The notes beneath the pieces were generated by a model. That model saw nothing but the letters and a program-made list of their open reading frames with translations. It made no database searches and was not told where the DNA came from. Shown one piece after another: positions 56,563 through 64,000 of a stretch of 64,000 bases of DNA. This DNA comes from Trichococcus pasteurii (GTDB taxonomy: Bacteria; Bacillota; Bacilli; Lactobacillales; Aerococcaceae). A program made the position numbers and the translations under genes. Position 1 is the stretch's first letter; each line of letters starts with the position of its first letter. Location of the stretch: NCBI RefSeq assembly GCF_900112935.1, contig NZ_FONM01000001.1:186001-250000 (forward strand), written 5' to 3'.

Positions 56563-57621
56563 ATGGGTAAAATTCAAATAATGGGCCTAGGAGCCGGCGA
56601 CTTGGAACAATTGCCGTACGGCGTATACAGTCGATTGCTGGCAGCCGAATTCGTCCATCTGCGGACCAAGGAGCATCCGGTCGTTGAAAATCTGAAGGCT
56701 GCAGGTGTGCAGTTCGAAAGCTTTGATGCAGTGTATGAATCGAAGGATAATTTTGATGACGTATACCGTCAGATCGCAGACTATTTATTGGAAAAGGCAA
56801 AGACACAGGATCTGATTTATGCAGTGCCGGGACACCCGTTGGTTGCGGAGGATTCCGTCAAGCATTTGCTGCAGAACCAAGCGGGAATCGAAGTGGAAAT
56901 CGTCGGGGGGAAGAGTTTCATCGATGATTTCTTTCAGGCGGTAGCCATCGATCCGATCGAAGGCTTCCAATTGTTGGATGGCTTGTCCTTCCACCAGGAC
57001 CAGCTGAGTTTGGGCAGTCACCTGATCATCATGCAGGTTTTCAATGAATTTGTGGCCAGCGATGTGAAATTGAAGCTGATGGAGAAATATCCGGATGAAC
57101 ATCAGGTGGCCTTGGTCGATGCGGCAGGAACCAAGCTGCAGAAAGTGACCTGGTGCCCTTTGTATGAGATGGACCGGCTTGAGGGTGTGCATAACTTGCT
57201 TTCCTTGTACGTTCCGCCATTGCAGCTGGATGAACGCACCAAAAGCTTTGAACTGACCCAAGCCTACATGGATGCCATCGTAGATAAAGATGTTTGGGTG
57301 CAATCACAGACGCACGAAAGCCTGTTGCCTTATCTGAAGGAAGAATGCGAAGAAGTGGCCGAAGCAATCCAGAACGATGATACCGACAACCTGATCGAAG
57401 AGTTGGGTGATATTCTGCTCCAGGTTCTCTATCACGCCTCCTTTGGCGAACGGGAAGGCTTCTTCACGATGGAGGATGTCCTGGAAACATTGAACAGGAA
57501 ATTGCGCAGACGCCATCCGCATGTTTTTGACGGAGTGAAAGCCGATACGATCGAAGAAATCGATAAGATGTGGCAAGCGATAAAAGCAAAAGAAAAGGGG
57601 AATTCCGATGAGACTAGATAA
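56563..57621 (+). CDS. Fusion of tetrapyrrole-methylase-like and MazG domains (YabN-like, short form)
   Basis: The protein has 352 residues. The N-terminal SAM-dependent methylase-like domain (1-225) shows [15 protein letters not shown] and [13 protein letters not shown]. One MazG nucleotide pyrophosphohydrolase domain follows (about 240-345), with [10 protein letters not shown] and [14 protein letters not shown] (metal Glu/Asp). B. subtilis YabN is about 490 residues, so part of the MazG portion appears absent here. Family enzymes hydrolyse NTPs. The end overlaps rqcP by 14 nt. Confidence 0.88.
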   Translation: MGKIQIMGLGAGDLEQLPYGVYSRLLAAEFVHLRTKEHPVVENLKAAGVQFESFDAVYESKDNFDDVYRQIADYLLEKAKTQDLIYAVPGHPLVAEDSVKHLLQNQAGIEVEIVGGKSFIDDFFQAVAIDPIEGFQLLDGLSFHQDQLSLGSHLIIMQVFNEFVASDVKLKLMEKYPDEHQVALVDAAGTKLQKVTWCPLYEMDRLEGVHNLLSLYVPPLQLDERTKSFELTQAYMDAIVDKDVWVQSQTHESLLPYLKEECEEVAEAIQNDDTDNLIEELGDILLQVLYHASFGEREGFFTMEDVLETLNRKLRRRHPHVFDGVKADTIEEIDKMWQAIKAKEKGNSDETR

Positions 57622-57886
57622 ATTTTTGAAAGTATCCCGCTTGATCAAACGCAGATCGGTCGCCAAAGAAGTGGCGGACAAAGGGCGCATCCTGATCAAC
57701 GGAAAGCAAGCAAAATCGAGTTCGACTGTCAAAGCCGGAGATGAAATGACGCTGCAGTTCGGGAACAAAACCGTCGTCGTGCGCGTCGATAAAATTGTGG
57801 AAACGACCAAAAAGGATGAGGCTCAGGAAATGTATACCCTCATCAGCGAAACGGTTGCACCCAGAACGGAAGAAAATCGCTTCTGA
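57608..57886 (+). CDS. rqcP: S4-domain ribosome quality-control factor
   Basis: This 92-residue RNA-binding protein consists mostly of an S4 domain ([20 protein letters not shown]...[11 protein letters not shown]). It corresponds in place and sequence to YabO/RqcP of Bacillus, which helps RqcH add alanine tails on stalled 50S subunits. AGGGGAA lies before ATG within the preceding gene. Confidence 0.9.
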   Translation: MRLDKFLKVSRLIKRRSVAKEVADKGRILINGKQAKSSSTVKAGDEMTLQFGNKTVVVRVDKIVETTKKDEAQEMYTLISETVAPRTEENRF

Positions 57887-57993
57887 TGCTGCGAAAGGCC
57901 ATGGACAATCCGTGCCGTTTCTTCTATACTTTTACATGAGCAAAACTATTCAGAGATAACGGGATTGTGGAAGTTTTCAAGGAGGCGATCAGG

Positions 57994-58428
57994 GTGAAGG
58001 AAAAGACGGAAAAAAAGACAGCTGACAACGTAACCGTGATGCAAAATGATTTTACTAAGGCGCAGCACAGTCAGAAACGTATATTTCAGAGGGAAAAGAA
58101 AGCCCATATGAGAAGATTATCCCTGATTTTTGTCGTCGGCGTTGCCCTGATTGTGCCTTGCCTGTGGAAAACAGTCGGAAACTGGCTGGAAATCCGTAAG
58201 TTGGACGCTGCCATCGCAGTGGCCAAAACGGAGAAAAAGCAAGCTGAGGACGAAAACACGCAATTGACCTATGAAGTCAAATTGTTGCAGGATGATGAAT
58301 ACATCGCCAAATTGGCGCGAGGTAAATATTATTTAAGCAAAGATGGCGAAATCATCTTCAGCCTGCCTGAAGATAATCAGACAAAAATGGCCGAAAAACA
58401 AGAGAACGCAGCAGATTCGGATTCATGA
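57994..58428 (+). CDS. divIC: Septum formation initiator (DivIC/FtsB-like)
   Basis: The protein has 144 residues: a cytosolic basic tail, one membrane helix (about 42-62, LSLIFVVGVALIVPCLW), an extracytoplasmic coiled coil (about 65-100) and a DivIC motif LARGKYYLSKDGEIIFSLP. It acts with DivIB and FtsL at the division septum. GTG 57994 follows AAGGAGG by 8 nt; a GTG at 57967 in the same frame has no ribosome site. Confidence 0.9.
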   Translation: MKEKTEKKTADNVTVMQNDFTKAQHSQKRIFQREKKAHMRRLSLIFVVGVALIVPCLWKTVGNWLEIRKLDAAIAVAKTEKKQAEDENTQLTYEVKLLQDDEYIAKLARGKYYLSKDGEIIFSLPEDNQTKMAEKQENAADSDS

Positions 58429-58515
58429 ATACGGCGATGAATAAAGATTCTATTTTTTTCTGCATAATCCGTGGTATAATTAGTTGAGCAAAAATGAAGG
58501 AGGAACTTTTTTTTT

Positions 58516-58995
58516 ATGTCAATAGAAGTTGGGAACAAAGTATCAGGAAAAGTTACAGGGATTACAAATTTTGGTGCATTCATTGATTTAGGTGGCGGTA
58601 AGACAGGACTAGTTCATATTAGTGAAATTTCTGATACTTTCGTAAAGGAAATAAAGGACGTTTTGAAGGTTGGCGATGAAGTGACCGTTAAGGTAATGTC
58701 CATTGCAGATGATGGGAAGATCGGCTTATCCATCCGTAAAGCTGTGGACAAGCCAGCAGGGGAAGTTTCCAGACCTCAACGAGAAAGCAGACCTTATCAA
58801 AAAAGTACAACTCCTCGTCCGGAAGGCTCTTTTTCTAAAGGCAGAAAAGATTTCTCAGCACATCAGGATAAAGGTCTTAAAAATGACTTCGACTCGTTGA
58901 TGAGCAGCTTCTTGAAGGACAGCGAAGATCGTTTGACTTCCATCAAGCGCAATACGGAAGGCAAACGCGGCGGCCGTGGCGGCAGACGTGGATAG
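58516..58995 (+). CDS. S1-domain RNA-binding protein (YabR-like)
   Basis: The protein has 159 residues: an N-terminal S1 domain (about 1-72, VSGKVTGITNFGAFIDLGGGKTGLVHISEIS), then a basic disordered tail ending RGGRGGRRG. It corresponds to YabR/GSP13-type proteins, presumed to bind RNA or ribosomes. AAGGAGG lies 9-12 nt before ATG. It sits between divIC and tilS as in Bacillus. Confidence 0.9.
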   Translation: MSIEVGNKVSGKVTGITNFGAFIDLGGGKTGLVHISEISDTFVKEIKDVLKVGDEVTVKVMSIADDGKIGLSIRKAVDKPAGEVSRPQRESRPYQKSTTPRPEGSFSKGRKDFSAHQDKGLKNDFDSLMSSFLKDSEDRLTSIKRNTEGKRGGRGGRRG

Positions 58996-59083
58996 AAAAC
59001 AGTAATTTCTAGAGGATGGGCAAAAGGGAAACCGATTGTCACACCCTCTTTTTTGCTTTACGAAGAAAGAGAGCAGGGATGTT

Positions 59084-60481
59084 ATGCAAGAATATATTCT
59101 GCGTCTATGCAAAGAGGTGGAACGCCACCGGCTATGGGAAAAAGAAAGCCGCTTGCTTTTGGCGGTTTCCGGCGGCGCGGATTCCATGGCGTTGCTGGGG
59201 CTTATCCAACAGCTGCCGCCGGAATGGCAACCGCAGTTCGCTGTGGTGCATGTCCACCATCATCTCAGGGAAGAGTCAGATGAGGAACTCCGGATGATCC
59301 AGGACTACTGCTGGAGCCAAGGGATAGCTTTTTTTGCCGAACACTGGTCAGAAGAAAACCACCCGAAGTCAAACCTGGAAATGGCAGCAAGGGAATTTCG
59401 CTATGCCTTCTTTGCCGATATGATGGAGAAATGGCCAGCGACCCATCTAGCGACCGCACATCATGCGGATGATCAGCTGGAGACGATTCTGATGCGTTTG
59501 GTGAGGGGGAGCACGCTGAAGGGTATCTCCGGAATCGCTTTTTCACGCGCTTTTGGTCGTGGACAACTCGTTCGACCATTGCTGGCGTTCCAAAAGGACG
59601 AGCTCTATCGGATTTGCGAAATGGCTAGAATCCCTTATCGGGAAGACAGCACCAATTCAGAGCTGACGTTCACGCGGAACAGATACCGGAACAGCATCAT
59701 TCCGCTGCTGAAGGCGGAAAATAAGCAAGCATCCAGGCATTTTGGTGATTTTTCGGAAGATCTGCAGGATGCAATGGAAGTCGTTCAACCGATAGTAGCA
59801 CAGTCGTTCCGATCGCTGTTCACCAAGGTTGACCCGGACTGGGTATTGGATCTGGTCGCATGGCAAGCCTGTGATGTTTCCTTGCAACGACTCGTGCTCA
59901 GTCATTTTGTGACGGAGCAGATGATACCGGCAGGTCATGACTTCCGCAGGAGCCAACTGACGGCTGTGATGGATCTTACCGAAAACCCCTCCCCCCAAAA
60001 GCAAATATCTTTGGTGGGAGGGTGGCAGGCCAGAAAAAGGTATGATAAACTTATTTTCTTATCCCCTGATTCGGCCAAGGCCGATTTTTCTGATTTTTCT
60101 GAAGAATTGGAGCTAAATAAATGGGTAACCTTGCCATCTCATGGTAGAATAGGATTATTTCATAGCGATAATGCGTTTTCAAAAGAACTGCCGCTGGATG
60201 CCCAAAGCGTTGGAATCAAGGACGAATCGGCACTAATGCCTTTTACGGTGCGTTCCCGGCGTTCGGGCGACAAGATCGTTTTGAACAAAGATCAGCCATT
60301 TACAAAAAAAGTGAGCCGGCTTTTTGTGGATAAAAAAATTCCGGATGAAGAAAGACGAAAAGCCTGTATCGTCACTGATGGCGAGGGACGTATTTTATGG
60401 GTGCCGGGCTATGCCCAGTCCGTCTGGTTGTCCGAGAATGACAAGGAACAAACGCGTTACAGATTGATTTACATAAAATAA
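59084..60481 (+). CDS. tilS: tRNA(Ile)-lysidine synthetase
   Basis: It changes C34 of tRNA-Ile(CAU) to lysidine, which gives isoleucine identity. The 465 residues have the PP-loop LLLAVSGGADSMALLGL, the HVHHHLREESDEE region, the HHADDQLET motif and a C-terminal TilS domain (about 370-465). ATG 59084 follows AGGGATGTT; an upstream frame to 59036 lacks a ribosome site. hpt follows after 18 nt. Confidence 0.95.
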   Translation: MQEYILRLCKEVERHRLWEKESRLLLAVSGGADSMALLGLIQQLPPEWQPQFAVVHVHHHLREESDEELRMIQDYCWSQGIAFFAEHWSEENHPKSNLEMAAREFRYAFFADMMEKWPATHLATAHHADDQLETILMRLVRGSTLKGISGIAFSRAFGRGQLVRPLLAFQKDELYRICEMARIPYREDSTNSELTFTRNRYRNSIIPLLKAENKQASRHFGDFSEDLQDAMEVVQPIVAQSFRSLFTKVDPDWVLDLVAWQACDVSLQRLVLSHFVTEQMIPAGHDFRRSQLTAVMDLTENPSPQKQISLVGGWQARKRYDKLIFLSPDSAKADFSDFSEELELNKWVTLPSHGRIGLFHSDNAFSKELPLDAQSVGIKDESALMPFTVRSRRSGDKIVLNKDQPFTKKVSRLFVDKKIPDEERRKACIVTDGEGRILWVPGYAQSVWLSENDKEQTRYRLIYIK

Positions 60482-60499
60482 ATTTTTGAGGTGAAAGAA

Positions 60500-61039
60500 A
60501 TGTTGCATCCTGATATCAAGGAAGTATTATACAGTGAAGAAGAAATCAGCGCAGTAGTCAAAGACTTGGGCGCGCAATTGACGAAAGAATATGAAGGGAA
60601 AAATCCATTAGTGATCGGCGTACTGAAAGGTGCCGTCATGTTCATGACCGACTTGTCGCGTGCGATGAACTGCGATCTGGAACTGGATTTCATGGATGTT
60701 TCCAGCTACGGAGCCGGAATGGAATCAAGCGGCGATGTGAAGATCCTGAAAGATTTGGATACGACCGTGGACGGACGCGACCTGTTGATCGTGGAGGACA
60801 TCATCGACACCGGACGGACGTTAAGCTACTTGATCGAAATATTCAAATACCGTAAAGCCAAATCCATAAAAGTGGTCACATTGATGGACAAAAAAGAACG
60901 CCGCGTCGTGGATTTGGAAGCGGATTACATTGGTATCAACGTTCCGAACGAGTTCGTTGTCGGATACGGATTGGACTTCAACGAAAAGTACCGAAATCTC
61001 CCTTATATCGGGATTTTAAAAACCGAAGTTTATGAGTAA
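60500..61039 (+). CDS. hpt: Hypoxanthine phosphoribosyltransferase
   Basis: It salvages hypoxanthine and guanine with PRPP. The 179 residues carry the PRPP loop [17 protein letters not shown], the [12 protein letters not shown] flexible loop and [22 protein letters not shown] 60500 is 6 nt after GAGGTG; the in-frame GTG 60491 is inside that site. tilS, hpt and ftsH keep their conserved order. Confidence 0.96.
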   Translation: MLHPDIKEVLYSEEEISAVVKDLGAQLTKEYEGKNPLVIGVLKGAVMFMTDLSRAMNCDLELDFMDVSSYGAGMESSGDVKILKDLDTTVDGRDLLIVEDIIDTGRTLSYLIEIFKYRKAKSIKVVTLMDKKERRVVDLEADYIGINVPNEFVVGYGLDFNEKYRNLPYIGILKTEVYE

Positions 61040-61161
61040 AATCATTCGTTAAAATTGGTCAGATATGATATGATTAGTGAGATACCAGTATATTGAGCAA
61101 ACAAAAAAGATGAGACGTAAGATAAAGTCTGCGAAGAACGATATCTGACGAGGAGGTTCTA

Positions 61162-63285
61162 ATGAAAAAAAATAATTTTCTTAAAAGCAGCGGCTTTTAT
61201 GTGCTGATCTTCCTTGCGATCATTGCAGTGGTTTCGATGATTACAGGCGGCATGGAGACAGAGACGAGCCAAGAAATTTCATCAAGCGAATTTATGGATG
61301 CCTTGAACTCGGAAGAGGTGGATAATTTTACGATCCAACCGGGTGCAGGCGTTTATGAAATCAGCGGTGAATACCGCACCGAACAAGAACTGGAAGTGGC
61401 TGATTCATCCAGCGATCTGCTGTTGTTTGATGATACGACCAGTACAACAACGAAGAATTTCACAACCAGAGTTTTACCGAATGACGAAACTCTGAAACAG
61501 ATCACGGATATCGCTGAAACGACGGATACACAGATGGTGCCGTTGGAAGAAGACCAGTCCGGCGCATGGATAAGCATCCTGTTCAGCGTATTGCCGATCG
61601 TCATCTTCATCTTCTTCATGTACATGATGATGGGGCAAGCTGGAGGCGGACAAGGCGGTAACCGCAATGTCATGAACTTCGGCAAAACGAAGTCTGAAGA
61701 TGCCACCAAAAAACCGATCAAAGTACGTTTTTCTGACGTTGCTGGTGCAGAGGAAGAAAAACAAGAGCTTGTCGAAGTGGTGGAATTCCTGAAGGACCCA
61801 CGTCGTTTCACTGCACTTGGAGCAAGGATTCCGGCTGGCGTTTTGCTTGAAGGACCTCCAGGTACAGGTAAGACCTTATTGGCCAAAGCTGTCGCTGGTG
61901 AGGCCGGTGTGCCTTTCTTCTCGATTTCCGGTTCGGAATTCGTAGAAATGTTCGTCGGTGTCGGTGCCAGCCGTGTGCGTGATTTGTTCGATCAAGCCAA
62001 AAAAGCTGCCCCTGCAATCATCTTCATCGATGAAATCGATGCAGTTGGACGTCAACGTGGCGCCGGTATGGGTGGCGGACATGATGAACGCGAACAGACA
62101 CTGAACCAATTATTGGTTGAGATGGACGGTTTCTCCGGCAATGAAGGCATCATCGTAATTGCCGCTACCAACCGTTCCGACGTACTCGATCCGGCATTGC
62201 TTCGTCCAGGCCGTTTTGACCGCCAAATTTTGGTCGGCAGACCGGATGTAAAAGGCCGCGAAGCGATACTGAAAGTACATTCCCGCAATAAACCGTTGGC
62301 AAGCAACGTCGATCTTAAAGTCGTAGCGCAACAGACACCAGGTTTCTCTGGAGCAGACTTGGAAAACTTGTTGAACGAAGCTGCCCTGGTCGCTGCCAGA
62401 CGGAACAAAACAAAAATCGATGCCCTTGATGTGGATGAAGCGCATGACCGTGTCATCGCCGGCCCTGCCAAGAGAGATCGTGTCATCAGCAAGCGCGAAC
62501 GCGAAATGGTCGCTTACCATGAAGCCGGCCACACAATTGTCGGTATGGTCCTGAGCGATGCGCGCATTGTCCACAAAGTTACGATCGTTCCACGCGGTCG
62601 CGCTGGAGGGTATGCAATCATGCTTCCGAAAGAGGATCGATTCCTTATGACGAAGGATGAGTTGTTGGAACAAGTTGTCGGCTTGCTTGGTGGACGTGTG
62701 GCGGAGGAAGTTGTCTTCAACGTCCAAACTACGGGCGCCAGCAACGACTTCGAACAAGCTACCGGCTTGATCAGAAGCATGGTTACCGAGTACGGCATGA
62801 GCGAAAAATTGGGCACTGTGCAGTATGAAGGAAATCATCAAGTATTTGTCGGACGTGACTACGGCCAAACCAAAGCTTACTCTGAAGATATTGCTTACCA
62901 AATTGACTCGGAAGTCCGTCGTATGATGAGTGAAGCGCATATCAGAGCGCGTCAAATCATCGAAGAACACCGTGAACAACTGAATTTGATCGCTGAGAAA
63001 TTGTTGGAACTGGAAACATTGGATGAGAAAACAATCCGCAGCCTGTTCGAAACCGGCCAAATGCCTTCGGACTCAAATACAGAAGAATATCCAAGCGAAA
63101 AAGCACAGTCTTTTGAAGAAGCCAAACGGGCTCTTGAAAAGAAAGAGGCTGAAAAAATCCGTCAAGAAGATCAGATGCTTGTTAATGACGAAGCCGAAGC
63201 TTCATCTGACGTTTCATTACCTACTGCTGATGAAAAAGCGGAAAATGATGCAGAAAAAGAAGCAAAAGATACTGAAGAAAAATAA
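61162..63285 (+). CDS. ftsH: ATP-dependent zinc metalloprotease FtsH
   Basis: A membrane-anchored AAA+ protease of 707 residues. Two membrane helices (about 9-27 and 134-156) frame an extracytoplasmic domain. The AAA module has [19 protein letters not shown] and [15 protein letters not shown] with arginine fingers in RPGRFDRQ. The zinc site is HEAGH (about 453). The acidic, low-complexity tail (about 640-707) is longer than average. GGAGG lies 8 nt before ATG. A terminator follows. Confidence 0.98.
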   Translation: MKKNNFLKSSGFYVLIFLAIIAVVSMITGGMETETSQEISSSEFMDALNSEEVDNFTIQPGAGVYEISGEYRTEQELEVADSSSDLLLFDDTTSTTTKNFTTRVLPNDETLKQITDIAETTDTQMVPLEEDQSGAWISILFSVLPIVIFIFFMYMMMGQAGGGQGGNRNVMNFGKTKSEDATKKPIKVRFSDVAGAEEEKQELVEVVEFLKDPRRFTALGARIPAGVLLEGPPGTGKTLLAKAVAGEAGVPFFSISGSEFVEMFVGVGASRVRDLFDQAKKAAPAIIFIDEIDAVGRQRGAGMGGGHDEREQTLNQLLVEMDGFSGNEGIIVIAATNRSDVLDPALLRPGRFDRQILVGRPDVKGREAILKVHSRNKPLASNVDLKVVAQQTPGFSGADLENLLNEAALVAARRNKTKIDALDVDEAHDRVIAGPAKRDRVISKREREMVAYHEAGHTIVGMVLSDARIVHKVTIVPRGRAGGYAIMLPKEDRFLMTKDELLEQVVGLLGGRVAEEVVFNVQTTGASNDFEQATGLIRSMVTEYGMSEKLGTVQYEGNHQVFVGRDYGQTKAYSEDIAYQIDSEVRRMMSEAHIRARQIIEEHREQLNLIAEKLLELETLDEKTIRSLFETGQMPSDSNTEEYPSEKAQSFEEAKRALEKKEAEKIRQEDQMLVNDEAEASSDVSLPTADEKAENDAEKEAKDTEEK

Positions 63286-63301
63286 AAAAATAGAATTTTG
63301 C

Positions 63302-63334
63302 AAAAAGTCTGGGACGACAATCCCAGACTTTTTG
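63302..63334 (+). terminator. Terminator after ftsH
   Basis: A 13-bp perfect stem, AAAAAGTCTGGGA-CGACAA-TCCCAGACTTTTT. Confidence 0.88.
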
Positions 63335-63444
63335 TCATCACCGGCCGGCTGCGCAAAAGCAAGTGAGCAAAGTGTGGTTGCTTTCGTCCCGACCTATAGT
63401 AGAATGATAGAGAAACAATTTAAGAATGCGATGGAGGATTATAT

Positions 63445-64000
63445 ATGACTGACTATTTACTTAAGGCATTAGCCTACGAAGGACAATTCCGTGCCTATGC
63501 GATTGACGCAACCGAAGCGGTTGCGGAGGCTCAAAGAAGGCATGATACATGGAGCGCCTCATCTGCAGCTTTAGGCCGCACGATGGTAGGGACCTTATTG
63601 CTGGCTGCCGCCGGGTTGAAGAATGAAGAAAAAATGACCGTCATTGTGAATGGGGATGGCCTGGGAGGCCGCATACTCGCTGATGCGAACGGCAAAGGCG
63701 ACATCAAGGCCTACATTTCAAACCCGAATGTCAACCTTGCCTTGAACGACCATGGCAAACTTGACGTTCGTGCAGTTGTGGGGACGGAAGGCACTTTGAC
63801 CGTCATCAAAGATTTAGGGATGAAAGAACCGTTCACCGGGCAAGTTTCTCTGGTCAGCGGTGAATTGGGCGAGGACTTCACTTACTATATGGCAAATTCT
63901 GAGCAGATACCTTCAGCTATCGGTTTGAGCGTGCTTGTGGACACCGATGATTCGATCAAAGCGGCTGGTGGCTTCATGATCCAGGTGATGCCTGACGCCA
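63445..64000 (+). CDS. hslO: 33-kDa redox-regulated chaperone Hsp33 (3'-truncated)
   Basis: The frame is open from ATG 63445 to the window edge, about 185 codons of a normal 290 or so. GGAGG lies 7 nt before the ATG. It shows the Hsp33 N-terminus [50 protein letters not shown] and [22 protein letters not shown]. The C-terminal zinc-binding cysteines that sense oxidation lie beyond the window. It follows ftsH as in Bacillus, but coaX is missing between them. Confidence 0.94.
   Translation, partial: MTDYLLKALAYEGQFRAYAIDATEAVAEAQRRHDTWSASSAALGRTMVGTLLLAAAGLKNEEKMTVIVNGDGLGGRILADANGKGDIKAYISNPNVNLALNDHGKLDVRAVVGTEGTLTVIKDLGMKEPFTGQVSLVSGELGEDFTYYMANSEQIPSAIGLSVLVDTDDSIKAAGGFMIQVMPDA

Overview
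The window looks like the chromosome of a low-to-mid GC Firmicute of the order Lactobacillales. The best fit is a Carnobacteriaceae-type organism such as Trichococcus; this is inferred from gene content and gene order, and no database was searched. Shine-Dalgarno sites are strong (GGAGG), promoters are sigma-A-like (TTGACA, 17 bp, TATAAT), GTG and TTG starts are common, and sporulation genes are absent.

Layout. (1) 1-8.3 kb: a truncated drug-type ABC exporter pair, a 37-kDa nucleoid-associated protein, a DMT exporter, a stand-alone pyruvate kinase, an orphan argH and a class-I glutamine-amidotransferase-fold peptidase. (2) 8.4-9.8 kb: an IS110-family insertion sequence whose 5' non-coding end may encode a bridge RNA. 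It sits just upstream of a CDP-alcohol phosphatidyltransferase gene. (3) 10.5-14.7 kb: an aminotransferase, an NlpC/P60-like protein, and ilvD behind a textbook Leu/Val/Ile leader-peptide attenuator. (4) 14.7-24.5 kb: a hexuronate catabolic locus. A divergent GPH-family symporter and an IclR regulator precede the operon kdgA-uxaC-uxuA-SDR oxidoreductase-HAD-GH3. Three near-identical palindromes lie at the three promoters and look like the IclR operator. A 2-keto-3-deoxygluconate kinase is missing. (5) 24.5-24.74 kb: two tandem copies of a structured intergenic motif with compensatory base changes, which I cannot name. (6) 25-30 kb: an AraC regulator with three Gfo/Idh/MocA oxidoreductases and a xylose-isomerase-like TIM barrel, probably a catabolic route for an unidentified sugar or glycoside. 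(7) 30-35.8 kb: a flavodoxin-fold oxidoreductase, the tyrS-GNAT operon under a tyrosine T-box, a secreted NlpC/P60 hydrolase preceded by WalR-like boxes, and a MerR/TipAS regulator with its own 19-bp-spacer operator-promoter.

(8) 36-64 kb is conserved backbone in the order known from Bacillus subtilis: metG, tatD, rnmV, rsmA, veg, ispE, purR, glmU, prs, pth, mfd, MATE-fold flippase, yabN-like, rqcP, divIC, yabR, tilS, hpt, ftsH, hslO (cut by the window end). The sporulation genes of the Bacillus order (yabG, sspF, spoVG, spoVT, yabP/Q, spoIIE) are gone. A zinc ABC transporter (znuACB), a DUF985 cupin and ldh have been inserted.

The most unusual items are the tandem covarying motif at 24.5 kb, the 180-bp imperfect inverted repeat before znuA, the candidate bridge RNA of the IS110 element, the oxidoreductase/TIM-barrel cluster, and two short ORFs with strong ribosome binding sites.
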